A DNA stretch of 17,470 nt from a candidate division TA06 bacterium (lineage in GTDB: Bacteria; Hydrothermota; DG-26; E44-bin18; JADFOU01): positions 1 through 17,470 of the forward strand of contig JADFOU010000011.1 in the NCBI GenBank assembly GCA_022562655.1, given 5' to 3'. Of the stretch, positions 1-7,031 are shown piece after piece. A program made the position numbers and the translations under genes. The stretch's first letter is position 1, and every line of letters begins with the position of its first letter. The notes beneath the pieces are model-generated. The model saw nothing but the letters and a program-made list of their open reading frames with translations. It ran no database searches and was not told where the DNA came from.

Positions 1-958
1 TCACATCATAGACGGCACCTGATCCACCGGGTGTCCAGGGACCGAAGGTGATGGAGGAGTCCGTACTGCTGGCCAAATTTACAAAATTGAAGGTATCGCT
101 GTAAACCTGAGGCCCTCCAGAGCTGTCAATGTTGCAGATAACATCGAAGGTAGCTGGATCGAGCCCCTGATTTCTCACCGTCACCGCGGGTTGGAGGGAG
201 GTGTTCGGCACGACCACCCCTGCCGGGCTGTTGATGGTCAAGGGTCGAACATCTAAGTTGGGAGGTACTGCCCCAGAGTCCACAATAGCTCGAATATGCC
301 AGTTGAAGTCTAAACCAAAATTCCGCAACTCACCCCACGATCCGCTAAATAAGATCATATCTCCTTTGAAGGGTATTGCTGGACCCGCGTCAATGCCCAG
401 GGGGAACTCGCCACCTACGGCTTGGGTGATTTCGATGGAACACCAGAGGTCAGAGGCACCAGAAATCGCAACCGGACTGGTCAAGTCCTCCCTGAACCAT
501 CCTTGGCCAGTAGCTGTAATGGACTGACTAAAGTTGACGGGTCCTGGGGTGGAATCGTTACCTGCATCGTATATCTTCACATTATCCCCATGGGTTCCCG
601 ATTCCCAGTGGTACCAGATCACGGCTACGATCTCCCACCCGGCGTATGAACCCAGTTCGGTAGGCGTAAGTCTTATGGCACCCTCAAAGGTTCCAGCATT
701 CGTAAGGCCAACGGCGTTGGTCTCATCGGGACCATCATAACTGAGGGTATCTTCAGGATTGAGGAGGAGGACAGGGTCCACGATTCTTTCCCCTTCTTTA
801 AGAAGCGAAGCCTCCTGGGGAGGGGAGACCTGAAGGATGTTCCCAGCAGATCCCCTGCTCGTAGGACCTACCCGGCTATTCCCGATGCGGGCAGACCCTC
901 TCACCCCCAGCCCCATCACAGCCACCAAGGTTACAAAAAGAATTACCTTGTTTCTCAT
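1..958 (-). CDS. Secreted protein, 5' part (CARDB-like domain), truncated at window edge
   Basis: The reading frame is open from an ATG at 958 to the left edge (about 319 codons, C-terminus missing). The start is chosen because a purine-rich Shine-Dalgarno (GGAAAGGAAGGAAG) ends a few bases upstream. An in-frame ATG at 1012 is possible but lacks a well-spaced site. The protein begins MRNKVILFVTLVAVMGLGVRGSA, a typical Sec signal peptide (charged start, hydrophobic core, GSA cleavage), so it is exported. Residues about 70-215 form a beta-rich domain with the motifs DTLSYDGP, GLDFNWHIRAIV and PLGIDAGPA, a type I associate from memory with extracellular proteins of WOR-3/Cloacimonetes-like bacteria. 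From about residue 222 a second domain (LTINSPAGVVVPNTSLQPAV, VRNQG) resembles CARDB/APHP adhesion-like modules. No catalytic motif is visible. The missing part could hold more Ig-like modules and a sorting tail. Function unknown; surface or extracellular role inferred. Confidence 0.85.
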   Translation of the reverse strand, partial: MRNKVILFVTLVAVMGLGVRGSARIGNSRVGPTSRGSAGNILQVSPPQEASLLKEGERIVDPVLLLNPEDTLSYDGPDETNAVGLTNAGTFEGAIRLTPTELGSYAGWEIVAVIWYHWESGTHGDNVKIYDAGNDSTPGPVNFSQSITATGQGWFREDLTSPVAISGASDLWCSIEITQAVGGEFPLGIDAGPAIPFKGDMILFSGSWGELRNFGLDFNWHIRAIVDSGAVPPNLDVRPLTINSPAGVVVPNTSLQPAVTVRNQGLDPATFDVICNIDSSGGPQVYSDTFNFVNLASSTDSSITFGPWTPGGSGAVYDV

Positions 959-1185
959 TGTCTTCCTTCCTTTCCGTTTCAGGTTTACGAGACAGATTCC
1001 CTTCCGTACCATTCCTCTCTTAGCCCATCACCTCCTTCCGTCATTTTAGTATTTTCCCCTTGAATGATGATTCCTAACAGGTAAACTCGACTTTGGCAAC
1101 TATTTTTCCCCCATGAATTTAGAGATGCAAACGGATAGGATTGTTCCCATCCATTATGCCCATTTATCATAATGATTCATTTTTA

Positions 1186-1215
1186 GTGCACGCAATATAA
1201 GTGTATGCAATATAA
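1186..1215. repeat. Tandem 15-bp imperfect repeat overlapping the minus-strand -10 box
   Basis: Two adjacent 15-mers, GTGCACGCAATATAA (1186-1200) and GTGTATGCAATATAA (1201-1215), differ at two positions. The second contains the -10 box of the leftward promoter and the first covers the region just downstream of its predicted start. The arrangement could be an operator or two alternative -10 boxes. This is inference from position only. Confidence 0.6.
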
Positions 1216-1237
1216 AGGATAAAGATCGACTTGTCAA
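1209..1237 (-). promoter_or_regulatory. Sigma70-type promoter of the secreted-protein gene
   Basis: Read on the minus strand, TTGACA (1237-1232) is followed after 17 bases by TATATT (1214-1209), near-consensus -35 and -10 boxes. Transcription would start near 1203, giving a leader of about 245 bases before the ATG at 958. I recognise no known riboswitch in that leader. Confidence 0.7.
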
Positions 1238-1276
1238 GGGTTTTTTAACCACAATCATTTGAGAACGCTTTTTTCA

Positions 1277-1306
1277 TTGACAAATATAAAAAAAGTGTGG
1301 TATTTT
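1277..1306 (+). promoter_or_regulatory. Sigma70-type promoter of the GGDEF-ATPase-TPR gene
   Basis: TTGACA at 1277-1282 and TATTTT at 1301-1306 are separated by 18 bases. The predicted start near 1313 leaves a leader of about 47 bases before the ATG at 1360. It is arranged back to back with the leftward promoter at 1209-1237. The stretch 959-1359 holds only these two promoters, the tandem repeat and the two leaders; I see no gene in it. Confidence 0.65.
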
Positions 1307-1359
1307 AGTAACACCTTCATTTTTCTTCACCATTTTTCGCCCATTTCTCGGAGGTGAAG

Positions 1360-4300
1360 ATGAAGGACAAAGTCTCCAAAATGGGTTCCTCACAGAGGAA
1401 CCGCCCCATTCGATCCAGCCGTCCTCGTTCCACCCATGTGGTCCCCTCCAGAAAACCAGTCAGGGAGATCCGGGATGACCTCAACCCTCAAATCTACAAT
1501 CGCCGATATTTCCATGAGCGATTGAAGGAAGAAATCAACCGCACCAAACGCTATGGTCGCCCCCTCTCCTTGATCATTGCCGATGTGGACCTTTTTAAGA
1601 AGGTGAATGATACCCATGGCCATCTGGTGGGAGACCGGACCCTCACCTCCGTCAGTCAGGTTTTCGAAGAGAGAGTGAGGGATCTGGATGTGGTCTGTCG
1701 CTACGCTGGAGATGAGTTCACTGTGATTCTACCCGAAACCGATCAGGAAGAGGCAAGAACCATTGCTGAGCGGATTCGGAGGGGAATTTTGGAGTATTCC
1801 TGGGAGAAGGATCTCCCCCTGAAGGGCCTCACCATAAGTGCGGGGATCGCTACCTACAAAAAGGATGAGAGCCCAAACCAGTTCTTTGAGCGGGCGGATC
1901 AGGCATTATTACAGGTCGCCAAAAAGCGGGGTCGGAACCAGATCTTTGCCATCGAGTCCCTCACCCCAGCCGAGCAGATCTGGGAAGGTCCCCAAATGGA
2001 CCTCTCTACCCCCATCTTGGTGGGTCGAGAAAATGAGGAATCCCGCCTCCATCAGATCTTACAACATACCTTGGAAGGTCGAGGTTCCCTTCTCTTCATC
2101 GGGGGGGAAGCGGGGGTTGGCAAGACGAGCCTTGTCTCTTCCATCGAACGCTTCCCCAGATTTCCAGAGGTCTTCTACCTCAAGGGCGCCTGCCATGTGG
2201 AGACTCAGACGATCCCTTATTATCCTTTCATAGAAGCCTTTACCGGTTATTTCAAAACCTGGGAGAAAGAACAGTATCAGATTTATCTCCAGATCCGAGA
2301 GGTCTATCGCAGAGAACTCTCCAAGGTGATCCCCCAGTTTGAAGTGATAGAGCCAAGGGGATTGGGGGTGGAAATTCCGCCAGACCGTCTACGCCTCTTC
2401 GAGGGTTTCCATCTCCTCCTGGAGATGATGTCCAAGACGAAACCTATTCTTCTCTTTCTGGATGACCTCCACTGGGCGGATGAGACGAGTTTGGATCTCC
2501 TCCAGTATATTTCCCGAAGGGTTGGGAAGGAGAGGGTTCTGATCCTGGGAACCTACCGGGCAGAGCAATTGGCAAAATCCTCACTGGAAAAGGCGATGCG
2601 TTCCATGGAGGGGGAGAGGCTCCTGGAGAAGATGGAGTTGACCCCTCTTTCCCCAGACTCCGTTTCTACCCTCATCGATGCTGCCTTTCTTGGGCAGAGG
2701 ATCTGCGTGGAGTTTAAGAAGATGGTGGCGTTGAAAACGGGTGGGAACCCCTTCTTCGTGATGGAGATCCTGAGATCCCTTGGGGAGGAAGACCAGAAAA
2801 AGGTTCTGGAAGAAGCAGGGTCTATGGAGTTTTATGAGAAGTTGGCCCTCCCGGAATCGGTGAAAGATACGATTCACAGGCGTACGGATGAATTGGAACT
2901 TGAAATTCAAGAAATCCTCCCCTATTGTGCCATATTAGGCAAGGAGTTTCACTTTGATATTCTGCGTCACTTCAGTGGAAAAAATGAAGGGAACCTTTTA
3001 GACCTCTTAGACAGAACCGTAGAAACCTATCTTTTAGAAGAAGTACCCGATTCCGACGGGGATCGATACCGGTTTCACCATGCACTGACTGCTGATGCCA
3101 TCCATTCCAGAATTCGGAGAAGGCGGAGGAGGCTCCTCCACCGGCAGGCGGGAGAGGTGATGGAAGAGTATTATCGCGAACAGCTGGATGAGTTCGCCGG
3201 GGAACTGGCTCGCCATTTTTACAATGGTGAGGAGTACCCAAAAGCCTCTCTCTATGCGAAAATGGCAGGGGATCGAGCAAAGCAGATCTATGCCAATCAA
3301 GAGGCGATTGACTTTTATACTCAGGCTCTTTCTGCCTCGGAGCAAATGAATGGAAACCACAAAGGTGATCAGTTCGATCTCCTAATCAACCGTTCTGAGA
3401 TTTTGGGTCTTGTGGGGAGAATGGAGGAGCAAAAGAAGGATATCGAGGATGCAGTGGCTCTGGCTTTAAAAATGAAGGATCAAAAACTCCTCTCCGATGG
3501 CTATATCTATCAGTCCCATTTCTGTCTACAGATCTCAGACTATCCTAAGGCTAAGGAGGTGGCGGAAAGAGCTCTTAAGATCAAGAAAGAGAAAGGGGAG
3601 AAAAATGGAATCTCCAGGGCTTTAATGGCTCTTGGAAAGGTCTCTACAGAGATAGGGGAGACTCAAAAGGCGCTGAAATACTACCAAGAGGCTTTGAAAA
3701 TTTCGAAAGAATTAGGGGATCGAAACGACGAAGGGGAAACCCTTCATGCCCTTGGGAGGGTCTGGCAGTATCGGGGAGATCTGAAGAAGGCTCGCCATTT
3801 TTACCTGCAAGATTTGGAAATCTGCCGCGAAATCGGAGAAAAGAAGAGAGAGGGGGACAACCTCAACAATCTCGGCGTCCTCCACGATCAACTGGGCGAC
3901 TATCAGAAAGCATTACTGTATTATGAAGATGATCTGAAACTTGTAAGAGAACTGGGATATCGTTATGCTGAGGCTGCAGATCTCCAGAATATCGGGCTTG
4001 CTTTCCGCGCTCTAGGAGACTATGAAAGGGCTCTTCATTCTTCGGAGGAGGCTTTGAAAATCTACCGAGAGATTGGAGATAAGGGAAGGGAGGGTAGAAT
4101 CCTCGGAAATATCGGAATTATCTATACGAAGTTTGGAGAGTATTCAAAAGCCCTTGACTTCCATCACAACTTTTTGAAAATAAGCCAGGAAATTGGAAAC
4201 AGAAGAGATGAGGGGAGGGGACTCTTTAATATCGTCTGGGTATATGAGGATCTCCGAGATTATGAGAAGGCGATAGATTTTCTGAAAAGGTCTCTTGCCA

Positions 4301-4803
4301 TAGCGGAGGAAGTGGAGGATAAGGTGCTTTTTATGGAGAGTCAAAATGATCTGTCCTCTATCTATCGCCAAAAGGGCGGGAAGCAAAATCTGAAAAGATC
4401 TCTCAGATTTGCTGAAGTAGCGGCTCAATTGGGAAAGGAACTTGCCTTTCCTGATGTTGAGATCCCTGGACTTTCGAATCAAGCCATGGCGTCTCTTCTT
4501 CTGAGAAAGAAGAAAGATGCATTAGATTTCTCAAAAAAAGCGGTAAGACTTTTAGAAAAGAGAGGGCAGATGAAGGAGTTGGAGGAGGAAATCTATTTGA
4601 AACACTATGAAATTCTCAATCAAAATGAGGACAAGAGAGGAGCCAGGAAATATCTCAAAAAAGCCTATGAAGAGATGGTGAGGAAAGCCAAAATGATTTC
4701 GGATGAGAAGAGGCGAAAGAGTTTTCTTAAAAATGTTGGTCTCAACCAAAGGATTACTGAGACATGGAAAGAAGAGAGAAAATCTAAACAAGGAAGGAGG
4801 TGA
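1360..4803 (+). CDS. GGDEF diguanylate cyclase fused to STAND/AAA ATPase and TPR array
   Basis: The protein has 1147 residues, starting at the ATG at 1360. A GTG at 1354 lies inside the Shine-Dalgarno GGAGG (1350-1354) and is therefore unlikely. Residues about 35-198 are a GGDEF domain. It has YNRRYF, then DVDLFKKVNDTHGHLVGD (metal and GTP contacts), then a signature AGDEF (116-120) preceded by an RDLD inhibitory-site motif five residues earlier, so c-di-GMP synthesis and product inhibition are plausible. The usual DxLTGLxNR start is degenerate. Residues about 218-600 are an AAA_16/STAND-type ATPase: Walker A GGEAGVGKTS (248-257), Walker B LLFLDDLHWAD (364-374), and the family motif FHHALTADAIHSRIRR. 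From about 620 to 1110 there are roughly ten TPRs, with seven regular 40-residue units carrying GDYxKA cores. No membrane segment or signal peptide is seen, so it should be cytoplasmic. By family analogy the TPRs sense a partner, the ATPase switches state and the GGDEF domain is the output. The stop overlaps the ribosome site of the next gene. Confidence 0.93.
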   Translation: MKDKVSKMGSSQRNRPIRSSRPRSTHVVPSRKPVREIRDDLNPQIYNRRYFHERLKEEINRTKRYGRPLSLIIADVDLFKKVNDTHGHLVGDRTLTSVSQVFEERVRDLDVVCRYAGDEFTVILPETDQEEARTIAERIRRGILEYSWEKDLPLKGLTISAGIATYKKDESPNQFFERADQALLQVAKKRGRNQIFAIESLTPAEQIWEGPQMDLSTPILVGRENEESRLHQILQHTLEGRGSLLFIGGEAGVGKTSLVSSIERFPRFPEVFYLKGACHVETQTIPYYPFIEAFTGYFKTWEKEQYQIYLQIREVYRRELSKVIPQFEVIEPRGLGVEIPPDRLRLFEGFHLLLEMMSKTKPILLFLDDLHWADETSLDLLQYISRRVGKERVLILGTYRAEQLAKSSLEKAMRSMEGERLLEKMELTPLSPDSVSTLIDAAFLGQRICVEFKKMVALKTGGNPFFVMEILRSLGEEDQKKVLEEAGSMEFYEKLALPESVKDTIHRRTDELELEIQEILPYCAILGKEFHFDILRHFSGKNEGNLLDLLDRTVETYLLEEVPDSDGDRYRFHHALTADAIHSRIRRRRRRLLHRQAGEVMEEYYREQLDEFAGELARHFYNGEEYPKASLYAKMAGDRAKQIYANQEAIDFYTQALSASEQMNGNHKGDQFDLLINRSEILGLVGRMEEQKKDIEDAVALALKMKDQKLLSDGYIYQSHFCLQISDYPKAKEVAERALKIKKEKGEKNGISRALMALGKVSTEIGETQKALKYYQEALKISKELGDRNDEGETLHALGRVWQYRGDLKKARHFYLQDLEICREIGEKKREGDNLNNLGVLHDQLGDYQKALLYYEDDLKLVRELGYRYAEAADLQNIGLAFRALGDYERALHSSEEALKIYREIGDKGREGRILGNIGIIYTKFGEYSKALDFHHNFLKISQEIGNRRDEGRGLFNIVWVYEDLRDYEKAIDFLKRSLAIAEEVEDKVLFMESQNDLSSIYRQKGGKQNLKRSLRFAEVAAQLGKELAFPDVEIPGLSNQAMASLLLRKKKDALDFSKKAVRLLEKRGQMKELEEEIYLKHYEILNQNEDKRGARKYLKKAYEEMVRKAKMISDEKRRKSFLKNVGLNQRITETWKEERKSKQGRR

Positions 4804-4809
4804 ACAACC

Positions 4810-5004
4810 ATGCCAAAAGAAAAAAAATTGTGGTGGGTTTACCACAACGACTGCCCGGTGACTTGGCAGGCGGGTCCCTTTGAAAGCAAAAAGGCAGCTG
4901 AGGATTTTAGGGACAATAAACTTATGAGCGGTCCCCACTGTCCGGGTTGTGACGAAGAGATCAATCCGAACGATCCAGCGAGGGGTAGTTACGAAATCAG
5001 ATAA
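4810..5004 (+). CDS. Small AGPF/FRD/CPGC protein, copy A
   Basis: A 64-residue protein. Its Shine-Dalgarno GGAGG (4796-4800) ends at the TGA (4801-4803) of the cyclase-ATPase-TPR gene and the ATG follows 6 bases after that stop, so translational coupling is likely. Visible motifs are WWVYHNDCP, WQAGPFESKKAAEDFRD, HCPGC and a C-terminal GSYEIR. No signal peptide or membrane segment is present. I do not recognise the family. The AGPF-x6-AExFRD stretch resembles half of a SPOR domain (GPF ... A ... L), and the CPGC pair with an extra Cys and His could bind a metal; both are guesses. A paralogue lies at 5311-5535 with the same motif order. Conservation between the two copies, including ribosome-site spacing and terminator, argues that it is a real gene. 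Confidence 0.8.
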   Translation: MPKEKKLWWVYHNDCPVTWQAGPFESKKAAEDFRDNKLMSGPHCPGCDEEINPNDPARGSYEIR

Positions 5005-5024
5005 CCCTTCGGAAGCCCCCCCTG

Positions 5025-5065
5025 AAGGGAATGCCAGTCTCATTTTCAGAGGTTGGCATTTCCTT
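5025..5065 (+). terminator. Hairpin terminator after small protein copy A
   Basis: AAGGGAATGCCA (5025-5036) pairs with TGGCATTTCCTT (5054-5065), a 12-bp stem with one G-T pair, followed by a weak T-rich stretch. A competing hairpin, CCCTTC (5005-5010) with GAAGGG (5024-5029), shares the left arm, so the two folds are mutually exclusive. The stem sequence is shared with the terminator after copy B. Confidence 0.55.
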
Positions 5066-5124
5066 TGAATTGTTCCGAACCGAAGAGAAAACCCTTAGGG
5101 ATTATCCATCCAGTGAATCCCCCT

Positions 5125-5211
5125 TTCCACCCGGCTGGGACAGTTTTACCCCTCCTTTACAAAGGGGGTAGGTCTCGGGGGATTAGGGACCGCCATGCTC
5201 CGATAGATGGA
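5125..5211 (-). pseudogene. Decayed copy of the pyrE 3' end
   Basis: This stretch aligns with the 3' coding end of the intact pyrE (5655-5745) over almost 90 bases with only two one-base gaps. Shared blocks include CCCGGCTGGG and GTAGATGGA/ATAGATGGA. Read on the minus strand it begins SIYRSMA, against SIYRSKA in PyrE, then loses the frame and meets a TAA in frame. It is the second half of a tandem duplication whose first half is small protein copy A. The rest of 5005-5310 holds the terminator at 5025-5065 and the ribosome site of copy B. I find no convincing promoter of its own for copy B. Confidence 0.75.
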
Positions 5212-5310
5212 AGATGGGGAAGGGATGCCTGATCAAAGTGGGGTTGAATCTAGAGGGCTTAATTGTATTGGATAAGTTAAAATGAATGATAGGTAAAGGA
5301 GGTGAAAACC

Positions 5311-5535
5311 TTGCCTGCAAAACTCGAGATTCCGACAAAAATTGGAGGAAATATAAGGTGGTGGCTGTGGCACAACGTGGTCCTGTGCAAATGCGAATAC
5401 GCCTGGTATGCAGGGCCTTTTGATACGGAACCAGATGCTGAAAAATTCAGAGACACTCTCGTCCACCCCACCAGTTGCCCCGGTTGTGGAATAGGCACAC
5501 CCGACAAGGGTGACTACGATATAGGCCTAATGTGA
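5311..5535 (+). CDS. Small AGPF/FRD/CPGC protein, copy B
   Basis: A 74-residue paralogue of the protein at 4810-5004. The start is taken as TTG at 5311, because the ribosome site and context (GGAGGTGAAAACC then TTGCC) match those of copy A (GGAGGTGAACAACC then ATGCC). A GTG at 5302 falls inside the Shine-Dalgarno. Motifs in order are IRWWLWHN, LCKC, WYAGPFDTEPDAEKFRD, SCPGC and GDYDIGLM. Relative to copy A it has a longer N-terminus and two cysteines in a CKC before the AGPF motif, giving four cysteines in two pairs that could form a zinc site (inference). No signal peptide is seen. The family is unrecognised. A strong terminator follows, and pyrE converges from the other side. Confidence 0.75.
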   Translation: MPAKLEIPTKIGGNIRWWLWHNVVLCKCEYAWYAGPFDTEPDAEKFRDTLVHPTSCPGCGIGTPDKGDYDIGLM

Positions 5536-5562
5536 CCTTCTCCTTTTGGGCAAGGCACATGT

Positions 5563-5608
5563 AAATGCCAGCCCTATCTTTTCTCCCAGAAAAATAGGAC
5601 TGGCATTT
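5563..5608. terminator. Long bidirectional hairpin between small protein B and pyrE
   Basis: AAATGCCAGCCCTAT (5563-5577) pairs with ATAGGACTGGCATTT (5594-5608) with one mismatch. The interior continues as TTTTCT (5579-5584) with AGAAAA (5588-5593) around a CCC loop. It sits between two convergent stops (5535 and 5626) and probably ends transcription from both sides. There are short T runs rather than a long U tract. The ATGCCA/TGGCAT core is shared with the hairpin at 5025-5065. Confidence 0.75.
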
Positions 5609-5625
5609 GTTTGAGTCGATCTTGG

Positions 5626-6219
5626 CTAAACTTGACCCGTCACCTGTTCCGATCCTTTCCCTCCCGGCTGGGTCAGTTTCACCCCCCCCTTACAGAGGGG
5701 GCAGGATTCAGGGGAGAAGTGGATCGCCTTGCTTCTGTAGATGGAGAAAACAGGTACTTCAAACTCTGACCCATCGTCCCGTCTATCCACTAAAACCCCA
5801 ATCCCTATTACAACGCCGCCGTCCCGTCGGACAGCATCAATCGTTTCACGTAGAGATCCTCCTGTGGTGAGGACATCATCCACCACCAAGATCCCTTCCC
5901 CATCCTTGATCTTTACCCCTCTTCGGAATTCTCTCTGGCTGTCCACCCGCTCGGCAAGAAGCCAGTAGACTCCCAGATTTCTGGCCACTTCATAGGCGAC
6001 CACCAACCCACCGGTCGTCGGTCCTGCCACACGCTCAATCCCCTGATCCTCAAAATGCTCCGCCATCTCCTTGCAGAAGATGGAGAGGAGGTCGGGACGC
6101 TCCAAGAGGCGGAACTTTTCGAAGTAGAGAGAACTGTGAAGTCCAGAGGTAAGGAGGAAGTGTCCCTCTTGTTTCATCCCGATCTCTTTGAAGATCTCCT
6201 CAATCCCTCGTTTCGTCAT
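5626..6219 (-). CDS. pyrE: Orotate phosphoribosyltransferase (Thermus-type)
   Basis: It catalyses orotate + PRPP to orotidine 5'-phosphate + PPi, the fifth step of UMP synthesis, in the cytoplasm. The 197 residues start at the ATG at 6219 (MTKRGIEEIFKEIG). A TTG six codons upstream (6237) is possible, and neither has a clear Shine-Dalgarno. Visible features are GHFLLTSGLHSSLYF near the N-terminus, AGPTTGGLVVAYEVAR, and the PRPP-binding loop ILVVDDVLTTGGSL (about 110-123). The C-terminal CPLCKGGVKLTQPGGKG matches the Cys-x-x-Cys plus PG tail I associate with the Thermus-type PyrE subfamily. It lies about 100 bases downstream of pyrF, the next enzyme of the pathway, as the last gene of the leftward cluster. 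Its 3' end has been duplicated at 5125-5211. Confidence 0.95.
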   Translation of the reverse strand: MTKRGIEEIFKEIGMKQEGHFLLTSGLHSSLYFEKFRLLERPDLLSIFCKEMAEHFEDQGIERVAGPTTGGLVVAYEVARNLGVYWLLAERVDSQREFRRGVKIKDGEGILVVDDVLTTGGSLRETIDAVRRDGGVVIGIGVLVDRRDDGSEFEVPVFSIYRSKAIHFSPESCPLCKGGVKLTQPGGKGSEQVTGQV

Positions 6220-6317
6220 AGAAAGAGCATTCAGCAATCAGTCATTCAGAAGATGAAAGCTGATTGCTTTCAGATGAATTTTGAATTCTCAATTCACCGT
6301 TCTTCATTCACTATTCA

Positions 6318-7031
6318 CTATTGGATAACGGTCTCCATCTCCTTCAAGATCTCCTCCGCCGCTTCCCGTGGGCTCTTTGCCTGGATAATGGGACGTCCGA
6401 TGATAAGACAGTCCGCCCCTCTCAGGAGGGCTTCCCGGGGAGTTGTGGTTCGAACTTGATCCTCTTTTTTTGTGAAGGGGTCAGCGAGGCGAATCCCCGG
6501 GGTGAGGAGGAGGAATTCTTTCCCGCAGTCTCGCCGTATGGCTTCGACCTCCTCTGGAGACGCAATGGCACCATCCAAACCAGCACTCTGTGCAAAGTGG
6601 GCAAGGTGAAGGACCTCCTGTCTAACGCTTCTCCCGGAAGTCCCCATTACGTCCTGAAGAAAGGCATCATCCAGGCTTGTCAAGAGGGTTACCCCCAAGA
6701 GTTTGGGTCTCTTCTCCTTCAGATAAAGGGTTGAGACAGCGGTTTCCATCATCTCGAAACCTCCGAAGGTATGAAGGGAGAGGAAGTCTACTTCCAAATC
6801 CGACGCCACTTCACAGGCCCGTGCAACCGTGGAAGGAATATCATGAAACTTCAAGTCCAAAAAGACCTTCTTTCCCTTCTCCTTGACCAACCGAATGGCT
6901 TGCGGTCCCTGGGCGGTGAATAGGAAACTTCCGATCTTAAAGATCTGAACGACCCCGTTTAGTTCTTCCAGAAGGCGAGTCGCCTCTTGAAGGGTTGCTA
7001 CATCTAAAGCTACGATGAGCTTATCTTTCAT
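6318..7031 (-). CDS. pyrF: Orotidine 5'-phosphate decarboxylase
   Basis: A 237-residue enzyme converting OMP to UMP and CO2, the last step of de novo pyrimidine synthesis. It opens with LIVALDV and has FKIG (Lys about 32). The catalytic DLKFHDIP (59-66) holds the conserved Asp-x-Lys-x-x-Asp charge network. LLTPGIR and the phosphate-binding GRPI follow near the C-terminus. Length and motif order match the bacterial group 1 family. The ATG overlaps the TAA of the upstream lipoprotein gene (TAATG at 7029-7033), which indicates translational coupling. The 98 bases between pyrF and pyrE contain AT-rich repeated words (TTCACTATTCACTA) and no gene. Confidence 0.97.
   Translation of the reverse strand: MKDKLIVALDVATLQEATRLLEELNGVVQIFKIGSFLFTAQGPQAIRLVKEKGKKVFLDLKFHDIPSTVARACEVASDLEVDFLSLHTFGGFEMMETAVSTLYLKEKRPKLLGVTLLTSLDDAFLQDVMGTSGRSVRQEVLHLAHFAQSAGLDGAIASPEEVEAIRRDCGKEFLLLTPGIRLADPFTKKEDQVRTTTPREALLRGADCLIIGRPIIQAKSPREAAEEILKEMETVIQ

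Noticed and set aside
985..1170. 61-codon minus-strand frame in the leader of the left secreted-protein gene
   Set aside because: No Shine-Dalgarno before its ATG, no recognisable protein features, and it lies in the predicted leader. Treated as chance.
959..1203. Possible c-di-GMP riboswitch in the long leader facing the cyclase gene
   Set aside because: I looked for the GEMM-I conserved core words and did not find them in order. No other riboswitch class was recognised.
4552..5043. 163-codon minus-strand frame
   Set aside because: It is antisense to the end of the TPR protein and the whole of small protein A, is rich in Phe/Pro/Ser as expected of a shadow frame, and has no start signals.
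5152..5167. CCTCCTTTACAAAGGGGG-like palindrome as a dispersed intergenic repeat
   Set aside because: It is better explained as a decayed copy of the pyrE codons for CPLCKGG, because the match to pyrE extends well to both sides.
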